From positions 868,001 to 932,000 of the forward strand of contig CAWBWU010000003.1 in assembly GCA_963792655.1 (NCBI GenBank): a stretch of 64,000 nt of DNA, given 5' to 3'. Origin of the DNA: DOZZ01 sp963792655. Lineage in GTDB: Bacteria; Acidobacteriota; Terriglobia; Bryobacterales; Bryobacteraceae. This document shows, piece by piece, positions 26,972 through 35,180 of the stretch. Each line of letters starts with the position of its first letter. Position 1 is the stretch's first letter. The notes beneath the pieces were generated by a model. The model did not search any database. It had not been told where the DNA came from and saw only the letters and a list, made by a program, of their open reading frames with translations. The position numbers and the translations under genes were made by a program.

Positions 26972-27682
26972 TTAAGCGACAACCTTCTCGCTGTAGTCCG
27001 CCACGTCCAGCGCAACACCAGGGCTCATGGTCGAGCACAACGTTGCGCTCTTCACGTATTTGCCCTTGGCTGCCGGCGGTTTGGCCTTGATGACGGCTGT
27101 GATCAATGCCGCCGCATTCTCGACGAGCTTATCGGAGGCGAAGCTGATCTTGCCGACCGGCGCGTGAATGATCCCTGTCTTGTCGACGCGGAACTCCACC
27201 TTACCGGCCTTGATCTCGTTGATGGCAGTCTTCACGTCAGCCGTGACAGTGCCGGTCTTCGGGTTCGGCATGAGCCCGCGCGGACCCAGGACCTTACCCA
27301 GCTTACCGACGGAACGCATCATATCGGGCGTGGCGATCACGGCATCGAAATCGACCCAGCCTTCGGACTGGATCTTATTGACCATGTCTTCGCCGCCGAC
27401 GAAATCAGCGCCGGCCTCTTGTGCCTCACGCTGTTTATCGCCGCTCGCGATCACCAGAACTTTCTTGGACTTGCCAAGACCATTCGGCATGAGCACGGTG
27501 CCACGGACCATCTGGTCGGCGTGCTTGGGGTCAACACCCAAACGCAGGTGGACCTCAACCGTCTCATCGAACTTGGCGAACTTGATCTTTTGGAGGAGCG
27601 GAACAGCTTCCCTTAAGTGGTAAGGACGCTGCTCAACCTGTTTAGACGCGGATTGGTACTGCTTACCTGATTTGTTTGCCAT
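26972..27682 (-). CDS. rplA: Ribosomal protein uL1
   Basis: 236 residues, usual length. Binds the 23S L1 stalk and in many bacteria represses its own operon. Conserved GKVLGPRGLMPNPKTGTV and FRVDKTGIIHAPVGKISF are present. ATG at 27682 with GAGGAG close upstream. It is the first gene of the operon here. The usual upstream partner rplK is not next to it; an erpA-like gene on the same strand comes before, 144 bases away, with its own start. Confidence 0.97.
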   Translation of the reverse strand: MANKSGKQYQSASKQVEQRPYHLREAVPLLQKIKFAKFDETVEVHLRLGVDPKHADQMVRGTVLMPNGLGKSKKVLVIASGDKQREAQEAGADFVGGEDMVNKIQSEGWVDFDAVIATPDMMRSVGKLGKVLGPRGLMPNPKTGTVTADVKTAINEIKAGKVEFRVDKTGIIHAPVGKISFASDKLVENAAALITAVIKAKPPAAKGKYVKSATLCSTMSPGVALDVADYSEKVVA

Positions 27683-27694
27683 TTCTCCTCATTG

Positions 27695-27735
27695 GTGCAA
27701 GCGGCCCGTCCTTACTCCGGACGCAGACCTCCCAC
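27695..27735 (-). promoter_or_regulatory. Possible L1-binding autoregulatory hairpin in the rplA leader
   Basis: The leader folds as GUG, internal loop, GGUC, UG bulge, CGUCC, loop GGAGUAA, then GGACG, GGCC and CAC. It begins GUGGGAGG, the same string found in the L1 site of 23S rRNA helix 77. Established: L1 represses its mRNA by mimicry of the rRNA site. Inference: this element does the same here. It sits 12 bases before the rplA start codon. Confidence 0.4.
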
Positions 27736-27826
27736 TGAGCATTGCTAGGGAACTTCGGTCAGAATAGCATGGGCAGCAAAAGCGTGCAAGCCGCGTATGG
27801 ACGCGAATGGTTTCGCGGCCAAAAGC

Positions 27827-28150
27827 TTAAACGCTGAAGCTGCTGCCGCAACCGCAGGTCGACTTTACTTGCGGGTTGTTGAATTTGAAGCCTGAACCTT
27901 CCAGAGTCTCGACATAGTCGACCTCTGCGCCATCCAGGTACAGGAGGCTGGCCTGGTCTACGAACACCTTCAGGCCTTCGTAATTATAAGTTTTGTCGAG
28001 CATGTTCGGGGTGTTCTCGAACGCCATCGAATAGCTGAATCCGGAACAGCCGCCGCCCACTACGGACAGGCGCAATCCGGCCGGTTGCGGATTCTGCGAA
28101 TCCAGAATTTCTCTTACCTTGTTCACCGCGACGGGAGTGAGATTGACCAT
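27827..28150 (-). CDS. erpA: A-type iron-sulfur carrier protein (ErpA/IscA family)
   Basis: 107 residues from ATG 28150 (MVNLTPVAVNKVREIL). Delivers [2Fe-2S] or [4Fe-4S] clusters to apoproteins. The three cluster-binding cysteines are present: GGGCSGFSY and the C-terminal CGCGSSF. The frame extends upstream, but that sequence overlaps the divergent gene and has no family match. A TATTCT box lies only a few bases before the ATG, hinting at a leaderless or very short leader. It fits the cell's need for clusters in the iron-sulfur enzymes of this window. Whether it is ErpA or IscA proper cannot be settled here. Confidence 0.88.
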   Translation of the reverse strand: MVNLTPVAVNKVREILDSQNPQPAGLRLSVVGGGCSGFSYSMAFENTPNMLDKTYNYEGLKVFVDQASLLYLDGAEVDYVETLEGSGFKFNNPQVKSTCGCGSSFSV

Positions 28151-28172
28151 GGTTTTAGAATAACTCAATGCT

Positions 28173-28766
28173 TTGGATGCTGTGCAGGCCAGAACGGATG
28201 CGCCGGTGAACGCGGTAGATCTGTCGAGCGTTATCGGCCTCATCACCATGGGCTTGCTCACCTGCAACATTCTTCTGGGGCTGTTGCTCTCGACCAAATA
28301 CAACACCGTTCGCAACTGGCCGCATCGCCGTTTACCCGTATTCCAAATTCACAACTGGACCGGGTATATCGCGCTCAGCTGCGCGCTGCTGCACCCGGCT
28401 ATCCTGCTGGCCTCATCAACAGCTGGGTTTCGCTGGTTTGACGTTCTCTATCCTGTTCACTCGCCGCATCAGACGCTTTACAACAACTTAGGCGCGCTCG
28501 CGTTGTACCTGTTGATCTTCGTCGTGGTCACGTCCTATTTCCGGCCGCAGCTCGGAAACCGGCGCTGGAAGCCGCTTCATTACACGGCGTACGCTTGCGC
28601 GGCAGTCTTCTATACGCACGGCTTGCTGATTGATCCCAATTTGAAAGATCAGCCGACAGATTGGTTGGATGGCGAGAAATTACTGGTGGAGGGGTGCATA
28701 TTCATTACGGTGGTTGCGATTGCGGTGCGGGTTCGATTTGGGCAGCGCAAGCGATCCACGGTGTAA
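28173..28766 (+). CDS. Ferric-reductase-like transmembrane protein
   Basis: 197 residues (start uncertain; TTG at 28173 or GTG at 28182 or 28206). About five membrane helices beginning at VIGLITMGLLTCNILLGLLL. Histidines occur in paired positions inside helices (IHNWTGYIALS and LLHPAIL; LHYTAYA and FYTHGLL), as in the haem b-binding ferric reductase domain of the NOX/MsrQ type. Likely carries electrons across the membrane. No FAD/NAD domain is attached, so it must work with a partner. Divergent from erpA with only 22 bases between. Confidence 0.72.
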   Translation: MDAVQARTDAPVNAVDLSSVIGLITMGLLTCNILLGLLLSTKYNTVRNWPHRRLPVFQIHNWTGYIALSCALLHPAILLASSTAGFRWFDVLYPVHSPHQTLYNNLGALALYLLIFVVVTSYFRPQLGNRRWKPLHYTAYACAAVFYTHGLLIDPNLKDQPTDWLDGEKLLVEGCIFITVVAIAVRVRFGQRKRSTV

Positions 28767-28820
28767 TCCACTGTAGTCTGCTCGACTGCATTAGAATCTT
28801 CTTTAGGTATGGATTGAGAG

Positions 28821-29048
28821 ATGGCCACGCCGCTGAAACTCACTGAGATCGGCACCTCGACCGGCGCTGTCCTTCCAAAGGAAATGCTTGCCCGAATGAA
28901 CGTCGAGAAAGGAGATACCCTTTACGCCATTGAAACGGCAGAAGGCTATCTCATCACGCCGTATGACCCAGCCATTGAAGACCAACTCAAGGCGGGCCGT
29001 GCACTGATGAAGGACTACCGCGACACCTTCAAAGAACTTGCGAAGTGA
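28821..29048 (+). CDS. AbrB/MazE-like antitoxin
   Basis: 75 residues. The N-terminal 45 residues are a swapped-hairpin AbrB-type DNA-binding fold (LKLTEIGTSTGAVLPKEML, VEKGDTLYAIE), and the C-terminal half is an acidic/basic helix that would block the toxin. Overlaps the following Doc-type toxin gene by four bases (29045-29048), the normal arrangement for a toxin-antitoxin operon. It should repress its own promoter. Doc toxins usually pair with Phd antitoxins, so this AbrB-type partner is a less common combination. Confidence 0.85.
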   Translation: MATPLKLTEIGTSTGAVLPKEMLARMNVEKGDTLYAIETAEGYLITPYDPAIEDQLKAGRALMKDYRDTFKELAK

Positions 29049-29436
29049 GTTCCGAACCTGCCTGATCCGCAGGAAAGCGGTCCTGCTGCTGCACGAGGAA
29101 AGCATTTCGGAATTCGGAGGAGCGCGAGGCCTTCGGGACGAAAGTCTACTGGAGTCAGCCCTTGCGCGTCCCCGCAATATCTATGCATACAACAATGCCG
29201 CCACGATCGCGGAGTTAGCGGCTGCCTACTGCTACGGCGTAGCAAGAAACCACGCCTTCATGGACGGCAATAAAAGAGCTGCCTTCCTTTGCATCGGTCT
29301 ATTTTTGGCGATCAACGGCTACCGCCTGACCGCCTCCCAAGTTGACGCGCTCGAAACCATGCTTGGTGTTGCGGCCGGGACGGTATCTGAGCCGCAGCTA
29401 GCGCTTTGGATCGCGCAAAACATCAGCCAACGCTGA
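29045..29436 (+). CDS. doc: Doc/Fic-type toxin (one frameshift near the start)
   Basis: About 130 residues. Doc toxins phosphorylate EF-Tu with the Fic fold. The motif HAFMDGNKRAAF matches the Doc signature HxFx(D)GNKR, and GGARGLRDESLLESALARP is the conserved N-terminal block. The true start is probably GTG 29045, overlapping the antitoxin stop; one missing G near 29064 separates SSEPAW from IRRKAVLLLHEE. Without that repair the best start is a TTG at 29038. A toxin broken in nature is also possible, but the rest of the reading frame is intact and the error pattern matches the window. Confidence 0.85.
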
Positions 29437-29622
29437 TTTCGGGCCTATGGCCGGGTGTGCCGGGCACGCTTCGATAACCGTAATCAAATATCCCACGGGT
29501 TCCGCGTTATCGGGGCCAGCCAACCTCATTCGCGCCCGCGTTACCGCTTAATTTCTGCTAATGTTCCAAAGTGTGCTTCGGTCTTGAAACCATGCGAGTT
29601 AGGGGTGCGTCAGACATGGCGT

Positions 29623-30312
29623 ATGGGAACCGTTTCCAGCGCGCTTCCGTTACCGGTTTTCGGATCCCCCGAGCTCGGGGTTAAAGCCGCCACAAAGACT
29701 CGAGTGGATTACGAGAATACTCCCGAAGGCGCTCTGGTGCGCCGTGCGCAAGCGGGCGACGAGTCGGCTTTCCAGGAGATCGTCCAAAAGTATCAGTCGA
29801 AGGTCTTCTCGATCATCCACGGCATCGTGCGGCAGCGCAACGATGTGGAAGATATCGCGCAGCAGGTTTTCTACAAGGTCTACTTTTCGATCCGTAATTT
29901 CGATTTCCGCAGCTCACTGATCACTTGGATCTACAAGATCACGGTCAACGAGTGCTTCGACTACCTGCGCAAAAAGAAGGTGCGCAAGCTGGTCTATGAA
30001 AGTGACCTCAGTGAGGATGAAGTGCGCCGCGTGGAGAACACCGAACCGGCCACTTCACGCACACCCGGCGCTGATGTTGCGCTTGCCGGCCGGGACTACA
30101 TCACCAAGCTGATGGCGAAGGTGTCGCCCGAAGAACGAACGTTGCTCATGCTCAAGGAAGTGGAAGGCTACTCGGTGGAAGAGTTGGCCGGGATGATGAG
30201 CATGAACGAGAATACAATCAAAGTGAAATTGTTTCGCGCGCGCCAGAAGCTGGTGAAAGCGGCGCAGCGCCTCGATAAACCCGGTTCGCTGGCAGGAAAG
30301 GTTCAGGAATAA
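29623..30312 (+). CDS. ECF RNA polymerase sigma factor
   Basis: 229 residues from ATG 29623; an upstream in-frame extension has no family match. Region 2 is clear (DVEDIAQQVFYKVYFSIRNF, ITWIYKITVNECFDYLRKKK) and region 4 is a helix-turn-helix (EVEGYSVEELAGMMSMNENT, VKLFRARQKLVKAA). The gene is followed after four bases by a single-membrane-helix protein in the position of an anti-sigma factor and then by a CpxP-like protein. The likely role is an envelope stress response of the RpoE type. Confidence 0.92.
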   Translation: MGTVSSALPLPVFGSPELGVKAATKTRVDYENTPEGALVRRAQAGDESAFQEIVQKYQSKVFSIIHGIVRQRNDVEDIAQQVFYKVYFSIRNFDFRSSLITWIYKITVNECFDYLRKKKVRKLVYESDLSEDEVRRVENTEPATSRTPGADVALAGRDYITKLMAKVSPEERTLLMLKEVEGYSVEELAGMMSMNENTIKVKLFRARQKLVKAAQRLDKPGSLAGKVQE

Positions 30313-30316
30313 TCAT

Positions 30317-30775
30317 ATGGACGAGAAAATCAAAAGCGGCCTCGAAGAGTATTTGAGCGGCTCTCAGTCCCCTGAGTTTTTGCGTGCTCTCGATCAGGAC
30401 GCGCGTGCTCAGCGCGAAGTGAGCCAGATGCGGGAAATGTCCGCACTTATGGCTACACTGCGCAGCGATGACAGCGTTGCGCCTCCGCCCTATTTCTACG
30501 CGAAGCTTGCCGCATCGATTGAGCAACAGCAGCGCGTCCGTTCGGCTTGGAATCCGTTCTCGTTTCAATCGCTGTTGGGGCGCCGGGTTGTCTATGCGTC
30601 GCTCGTGCTGCTGACTTGCGCGGGCAGCTTTCTTTTCGTCCGGGACGATTCTTCGAAGCCGTTTCCGCCCAGCCCCGAGGCAATCATGGCCAGTCACGAC
30701 GTGAGTGTTGATCATCAACCCGCGGATGACCGTGCAGGCATGATGCTCACGCTCGCCAGTTACGACGCCAATTAG
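30317..30775 (+). CDS. Putative anti-sigma factor with one membrane helix
   Basis: 152 residues: a cytoplasmic helical N-terminus (residues 1-90), one membrane helix (VVYASLVLLTCAGSFLFV) and a short outer tail. No zinc-binding HxxxCxxC motif is visible, so it is not a ZAS-type anti-sigma. The call rests on position directly after the ECF sigma gene, size and topology. Expected to hold the sigma factor at the membrane until a signal arrives. Some acidobacterial ECF partners look like this, but I did not confirm homology. Confidence 0.6.
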   Translation: MDEKIKSGLEEYLSGSQSPEFLRALDQDARAQREVSQMREMSALMATLRSDDSVAPPPYFYAKLAASIEQQQRVRSAWNPFSFQSLLGRRVVYASLVLLTCAGSFLFVRDDSSKPFPPSPEAIMASHDVSVDHQPADDRAGMMLTLASYDAN

Positions 30776-30790
30776 CCCGGGAACGCGCCG

Positions 30791-31144
30791 ATGCTGATGC
30801 CCCCGCCCGACACCGCCACCAGTAAGGCATCGTCATTTCTCATCATCCTGCTTGTGTTTCTCGCCGGTGCAGCGGCCGGGGCGGCCGTGATGAGCGCGAA
30901 GGTCGATCGTGATGCGCGGAATCACATCACCTGGAATGACGGCGGCAAAGCGATGGTGATGGATCGGTGGAAGCGCGAGCTGAACCTCACTGATGAGCAG
31001 GTTCTGAAGATCGAATCGATCCTCGACGATTTCTCGAAATACTACGACAGTACCCTGGGCGAAGGGCATGAGCGGATCGTACAGGTGCTCACGCCGGAGC
31101 AGGTTAAAAAGTTCGATCGCATGGTGAAGGCCGCTAAACGTTAA
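30791..31144 (+). CDS. CpxP/Spy-like periplasmic sensor or chaperone
   Basis: 117 residues, one N-terminal membrane helix (FLIILLVFLAGAAAGAAVM) and a helical periplasmic domain. It carries the LTxxQ motif twice in variant form: LNLTDEQVLKIESIL and VLTPEQVKKFDRM, the hallmark of CpxP, Spy and related proteins that sense or chaperone misfolded periplasmic proteins and metals. Third gene of the ECF unit, so it may be both target and sensor of the sigma factor. Confidence 0.72.
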   Translation: MLMPPPDTATSKASSFLIILLVFLAGAAAGAAVMSAKVDRDARNHITWNDGGKAMVMDRWKRELNLTDEQVLKIESILDDFSKYYDSTLGEGHERIVQVLTPEQVKKFDRMVKAAKR

Positions 31145-31159
31145 CGTCTCTGCTGTAAA

Positions 31160-31666
31160 TTGGCTCTAGTGCCGCACCGTGTTCTGTTGCCGGTCTTGAT
31201 CGCTTTCAGCTTCTTCGGCTGTTCCTCGCAAACCTTTCACGTCCGTACATTCCAGATGGGTGAGCGAGCCAATGCCGGCATGCTGATCTATAACGCGTTC
31301 GATACGTCATGGCCGGTTGGCTTAGGTGAAGGCGCAGCGGCTCGCGTGCCCCGCAACCGTTTCCTGCTGGTGCATATGAGCGTAGTGAACAGCGGTTCGC
31401 AGCCGGCCACTGTACCGACTCTGACTCTCGTCGATGATCAGGGCAACAGCTATAACGAAGAGACGTCCGGCGCGCAAGTACCGAACTGGATGGGTGTGAT
31501 GCGCGTCGTCAAACCCGCCGAGAGCGATCAGGGCAACGTGCTCTTCGATGTTCAGCCGCAACACTACAAGCTGCGCATCAGCGATGAAGATGGCGCGAAG
31601 TTCGCGTTTATCGATCTGCCGCTCAACTTCAATCCCGAACAGCGCCCCAACACCACACAGCAATGA
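31160..31666 (+). CDS. Exported or lipoprotein beta-sandwich of unknown function
   Basis: 168 residues. TTG 31160 or GTG 31169 could be the start. The N-terminus has a hydrophobic helix ending FSFFGCSS, a possible lipobox. The rest is beta-rich with FLLVHMSVVNSGSQP followed by LTLVDDQGNSYNE, the pattern of DUF4352-like immunoglobulin-type domains. It overlaps the next gene by four bases (31663-31666) and is probably part of the ECF operon. Confidence 0.62.
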   Translation: MALVPHRVLLPVLIAFSFFGCSSQTFHVRTFQMGERANAGMLIYNAFDTSWPVGLGEGAAARVPRNRFLLVHMSVVNSGSQPATVPTLTLVDDQGNSYNEETSGAQVPNWMGVMRVVKPAESDQGNVLFDVQPQHYKLRISDEDGAKFAFIDLPLNFNPEQRPNTTQQ

Positions 31667-32499
31667 CCTGCCTTAGAAATCTTCCTATGCTTCTGCTGCT
31701 GGCAGCCATGCCGGTCTGCGCCGCGCCCGCGAAGATCGAAATTGCGCAACTGCAGTTCTCATTCAGCGAAGACGGGCCGCCGGCGGACGGAGATTTTCAA
31801 CCGGGCGAGAACGTCTACCTGAGTTTCTATCTGGCCAATTACAAGATTTCGCCGCTCGAAAAAGTGCAGATCAGTTATCGCCTCACGGTGACCGATCCGC
31901 GCGGCACGCCGGTGATTGCGCCGGTCAAGTCAAAGCTCGAGAGCGCGCTGGCGCCTCAAGATCGCGACTGGCGGCCGAAGATTCGCGAGGTGTTCGCAAT
32001 CCCGCCGATTGCCATCGGCGGCACGTATGCCGTGCATGTAAGCGTCACCGATGAGTTATCTCAACAGACGGTCGACAAAGACGTGAGTATCAAGGTACGG
32101 TCGCGTGGTGTGGACCCTGCTGAAACGCTCACCATGCGCAACTTCGGTTTCTATCGCGGCGAAGACGATGCTGCGGCGTTACCCACCGCAGTGTACGGGC
32201 CGGGCGCCACGATGTGGGCGCGCTTTGACATTACGGGCTACAAGTATGGCCCTGGCAACGCCGTGGATGTCGCTTACGGCGTGGCTCTGTTGAACGCGGA
32301 AGGCAAAAGTCTTTTCAGCAAGCCCGATGCGGCGGTCGAAAAGACGATGGGCTTTTATCCGCAGCCGTGGGTCCCCGCGGCTATTAGTCTGAACCTCGAC
32401 AAGAACATCCGCCCCGGGCAGTACACCGTGGTTCTCACGCTGCACGACGAGATCGGGAAACAGACCGTCGAAGCACGCCAGACGTTTGACGTGCAATAA
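31663..32499 (+). CDS. Exported protein with two Ig-like beta domains
   Basis: 278 residues with a signal peptide (PMLLLLAAMPVCAAPA). It has two similar beta-sandwich halves: YLSFYLANYKISPLEKVQIS and later MWARFDITGYKYGPGNAVDV. Each half has an extracytoplasmic look, without catalytic motif. Unknown function. Translation is coupled to the lipoprotein gene, and the gene is the last of the ECF-led set. It is convergent with the epimerase, five bases apart. Confidence 0.65.
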   Translation: MTCLRNLPMLLLLAAMPVCAAPAKIEIAQLQFSFSEDGPPADGDFQPGENVYLSFYLANYKISPLEKVQISYRLTVTDPRGTPVIAPVKSKLESALAPQDRDWRPKIREVFAIPPIAIGGTYAVHVSVTDELSQQTVDKDVSIKVRSRGVDPAETLTMRNFGFYRGEDDAAALPTAVYGPGATMWARFDITGYKYGPGNAVDVAYGVALLNAEGKSLFSKPDAAVEKTMGFYPQPWVPAAISLNLDKNIRPGQYTVVLTLHDEIGKQTVEARQTFDVQ

Positions 32500-32503
32500 A
32501 AAG

Positions 32504-33592
32504 CTAAGCGGGAAGCAACCCCAGCCCGGGGCGATTGGGCAAGATCAACTTGCCTTCTCTCACTTCTACGCCGTGGAAAGGATCGTTCGCGATGAGCAAG
32601 TTGCCATCGAGATCGGCGTAATCCACCAGCGGGGAAAGATGCGCCGCCGCCGTGACCGTTGCAGAGGTCGAGACCATGCAGCCCAGCATCACTTTCATGT
32701 TGAGCGAGCGCGCCACATTGATCATGCGGTAAGCCTCGATCATCCCGCCCGACTTGTCGAGCTTGATGTTCACGCCATCGAACGCATCGGCAAGCTTGGG
32801 AATGTCGGAGGCATGACGGCAGGCTTCATCCGCAATGATCGGCATGTGCACTTTACTGCGCACCCAACGCGTTTCTTCGATCATGTGCGCGGGCATCGGT
32901 TGCTCGATAAACTCGACGCCTTGCGTCTCAAGCCAGTTGATCTTGCGTACCGCTTCTTCTTTATTGGTCCAGCCTTCGTTGGCATCGACGCGCAGCGGCT
33001 TCTTCGTCGCGGCGCGCACCGCCTGCATGGTGGCTTCGTCGGAATCGAGCCCAACTTTAATCTTGAGTACCGGGAACTGCGCAGCTTCGTCTACTTTGGC
33101 CTTCGTCGCCGCCGGATTATCAATCCCGATCGAAAACGTAGTGACGGGCGCATCATGCGGGTCAAGTCCGAAGTATTGATAAAGTGGCACGCCTAACTTC
33201 TGGCCAACCCAATCCATCAGTGCAATGTCGATGGCGGCGCGCCCGGCGTACTCGCCATTCATCTTCGCGAATGTGGTGCTGATGAGTTTGGAAAACTGCG
33301 CTGGGTCGCCGCTCAGCAGCGTGCCGCGCACAGCGTCCACCGCATCCTTTGCGGATTGCGCGCTCTCTTTGTAGCGCACGATGGGCGCGCCTTCGCCATG
33401 ACCCGTGATGCCATCGCGACGGTATGTGACTTTCAACGTGTCGCGAAAATCGCTCGACGACATCACCGTGGTCCACGTGTGCTTCAGCTTGATTCGATAG
33501 ATCTCGGTGGTCAGCTCAGAGGCCGCCGCGCCCGTTAGCAACGGAGCGGAAGCTCCCGCGAGTCCCAGCTTCAACGCAGTCCGGCGATTCAT
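32504..33592 (-). CDS. Exported L-Ala-D/L-Glu-type dipeptide epimerase (enolase superfamily)
   Basis: 362 residues. N-terminal Tat-like signal (MNRRTALKLGLAGASAP). The enolase-superfamily barrel has the KxK catalytic lysine (LKIKVGLDS), the metal triad Asp, Glu, Asp (RVDANEGW, FIEQPMP, ADEACRH), and the second base NIKLDKSGG, which fits dipeptide epimerases that recycle murein peptides. Length is usual. The Tat signal is unusual for this class, which is more often cytoplasmic. A related muconate-cycloisomerase-like activity is possible. Confidence 0.82.
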   Translation of the reverse strand: MNRRTALKLGLAGASAPLLTGAAASELTTEIYRIKLKHTWTTVMSSSDFRDTLKVTYRRDGITGHGEGAPIVRYKESAQSAKDAVDAVRGTLLSGDPAQFSKLISTTFAKMNGEYAGRAAIDIALMDWVGQKLGVPLYQYFGLDPHDAPVTTFSIGIDNPAATKAKVDEAAQFPVLKIKVGLDSDEATMQAVRAATKKPLRVDANEGWTNKEEAVRKINWLETQGVEFIEQPMPAHMIEETRWVRSKVHMPIIADEACRHASDIPKLADAFDGVNIKLDKSGGMIEAYRMINVARSLNMKVMLGCMVSTSATVTAAAHLSPLVDYADLDGNLLIANDPFHGVEVREGKLILPNRPGLGLLPA

Positions 33593-33654
33593 GAACCTTG
33601 AGTCTAACGTTTTTCGCTCAGTGGTTCAGTTTGAACCGTTCGTTTTGAAAACCG

Positions 33655-33996
33655 CTAGCGCCCTGGACGTCGCGGGAAGCCGTTGCGGAACAACCTCACT
33701 CCGATTGCGAACGCGCCAAGAGACAACGCGCCCGTGAGAATGAATCCGGCTGAGTCGTCCTCTCGGCTGCCGTAGGCAGACATCCCGGCGTACGCGCCAG
33801 CATAACCAAAGAACACTAGCGAGAACACCCAGGCGCCGATCTGCTGAACCAATGACGGATCCGCCGACCCTTTCCATAGGAAGACGTTCACCGACCGAGT
33901 ATTCCGGACCGTGTCGGGGAAGACGATGTTCCGCTGCCGCCAGCGAGTTTGACGAATGAACTCGTCCAGTTCGTCGTGGTGGCCCTCGGAACCCAT
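33655..33996 (-). CDS. Small membrane protein of unknown function
   Basis: 113 residues, cytoplasmic N-terminus followed by two membrane helices (IGAWVFSLVFFGYAGAYAG and FILTGALSLGAFAIGV) and a basic end. No recognisable domain. It stands alone between the epimerase and the TonB-like gene. Confidence 0.55.
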   Translation of the reverse strand: MGSEGHHDELDEFIRQTRWRQRNIVFPDTVRNTRSVNVFLWKGSADPSLVQQIGAWVFSLVFFGYAGAYAGMSAYGSREDDSAGFILTGALSLGAFAIGVRLFRNGFPRRPGR

Positions 33997-34078
33997 GCTA
34001 GGAAAGTATTATGCCACTGCGCTCAAGCGGGGCCGCGATTTTAGGACCGTAAGCGATCAAGCCTGGTTCGCCTTTCAC

Positions 34079-35129
34079 TCAGTGTTCATACCGGAAGCGT
34101 ACTTCTACGGTTGTGATGACCTTAACCGGTTCGCCATTCAACAACGTTGGTTTGTAGACCCACCGCTTCACCGCTTCCTGCGCAGGGGTCACGAGAAGGG
34201 GATGACCGCTGATCAGCTTCAAGCCGTCGACTCTGCCCTCAGGCGACACCGAAATTTCCATGCGGACAACACCTGATATCTGTGCCTGCCTGGCGAGCGG
34301 AGGGTACTCGGGCTCCACACTCGAGACGAGGTTGTTCTGCATCACATTGCCTTCGATGCGAAGAAACCTGGCGGGCGAGTCTTCGAGCGCATTCAGGCGT
34401 TCGCTCACCATCAGGTTCATCGGTTCGGCCGCATGCGCCTGCTGCAATATTGTTCTCGCGAGTTCTTTTGCGCCGGGTGGTAGAACCTGCCTATCGGATG
34501 CCATCACCAGGGCGGCGCTGGTACACACTTTCAGGTCACCGCAGTTCTGCAGTTCTGTCATAGCGAGCTTCGAGAGATCTGGTTCACCATGCAGCGCAAT
34601 ATCTCCAAGCAGGTCACCAAGCTGCTGGTCGATCGTCAGGTCGCCGGGCGCAACCGCGTGTGCCTTATGCATGAGGTCCAGAGCCAGACGAGTGTCCTGC
34701 TGCCGCACAAACCTGGCGGCGTTCATCAACACATCTCCGTTGTGCGAGTTGGCCTCTGCTTGTTCGAGCCACAAAGCCTTGCCGAGTTCATAGTGCTCCG
34801 GGTCGGGCGCGTCGCCGGTCATCATCGTCGCGGCAGTAATGCCGGCCAGACGCGAAGCGGGTTGGTTTTGAATCAGCCAGCGAATGTGCCGGAACCGCTC
34901 GTCACGCAAAGCCGCAGGTGCGTTCGCCCCCTGCGCCACAATCTGCGAGAAGTAGTGTTGCAATAGCTCGTATCGGCTTCGATCCTGTTGGGGGTTGGCG
35001 CGTAGTTCGTCCTCGAATTGTGCGATCTGATGCGGCGAAAGTGCACCTCATTGGAATGCCAGCGGGCTGCTGCTGAGCGGCCGCCGCAACTGCACTCAGC
35101 AGAACGGTGCATAGGAGAGAGCGTTTCAT
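34079..35129 (-). CDS. Exported protein with TonB C-terminal domain (frameshifted)
   Basis: About 350 residues. It starts MKRSLLCTVLLSAVAAAAQ at 35129, a signal peptide. The frame breaks near 35044-35046; deleting one G gives IPMSALSPHQIAQFEDEL and continues into the long downstream frame. The middle is helical, resembling TPR-like repeats. The last 80 residues are a TonB C-terminal domain (VEPEYPPLARQAQISGVVRM, GHPLLVTPAQEAVKRWVY). TonB domains transmit energy to outer-membrane receptors, but this one lacks the N-terminal membrane anchor. Proteins of this layout are common in acidobacteria and may have another envelope role. Confidence 0.75.
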
Positions 35130-35180
35130 GGAACCTCGCAGGCGGATGTTAGCAACAAACGCAGACGAGCGAAAGCGGTC

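Noticed and set aside
30317..30775. Zinc-binding anti-sigma (ZAS) factor
   Set aside because: No HxxxCxxC motif; the call rests only on position and topology.
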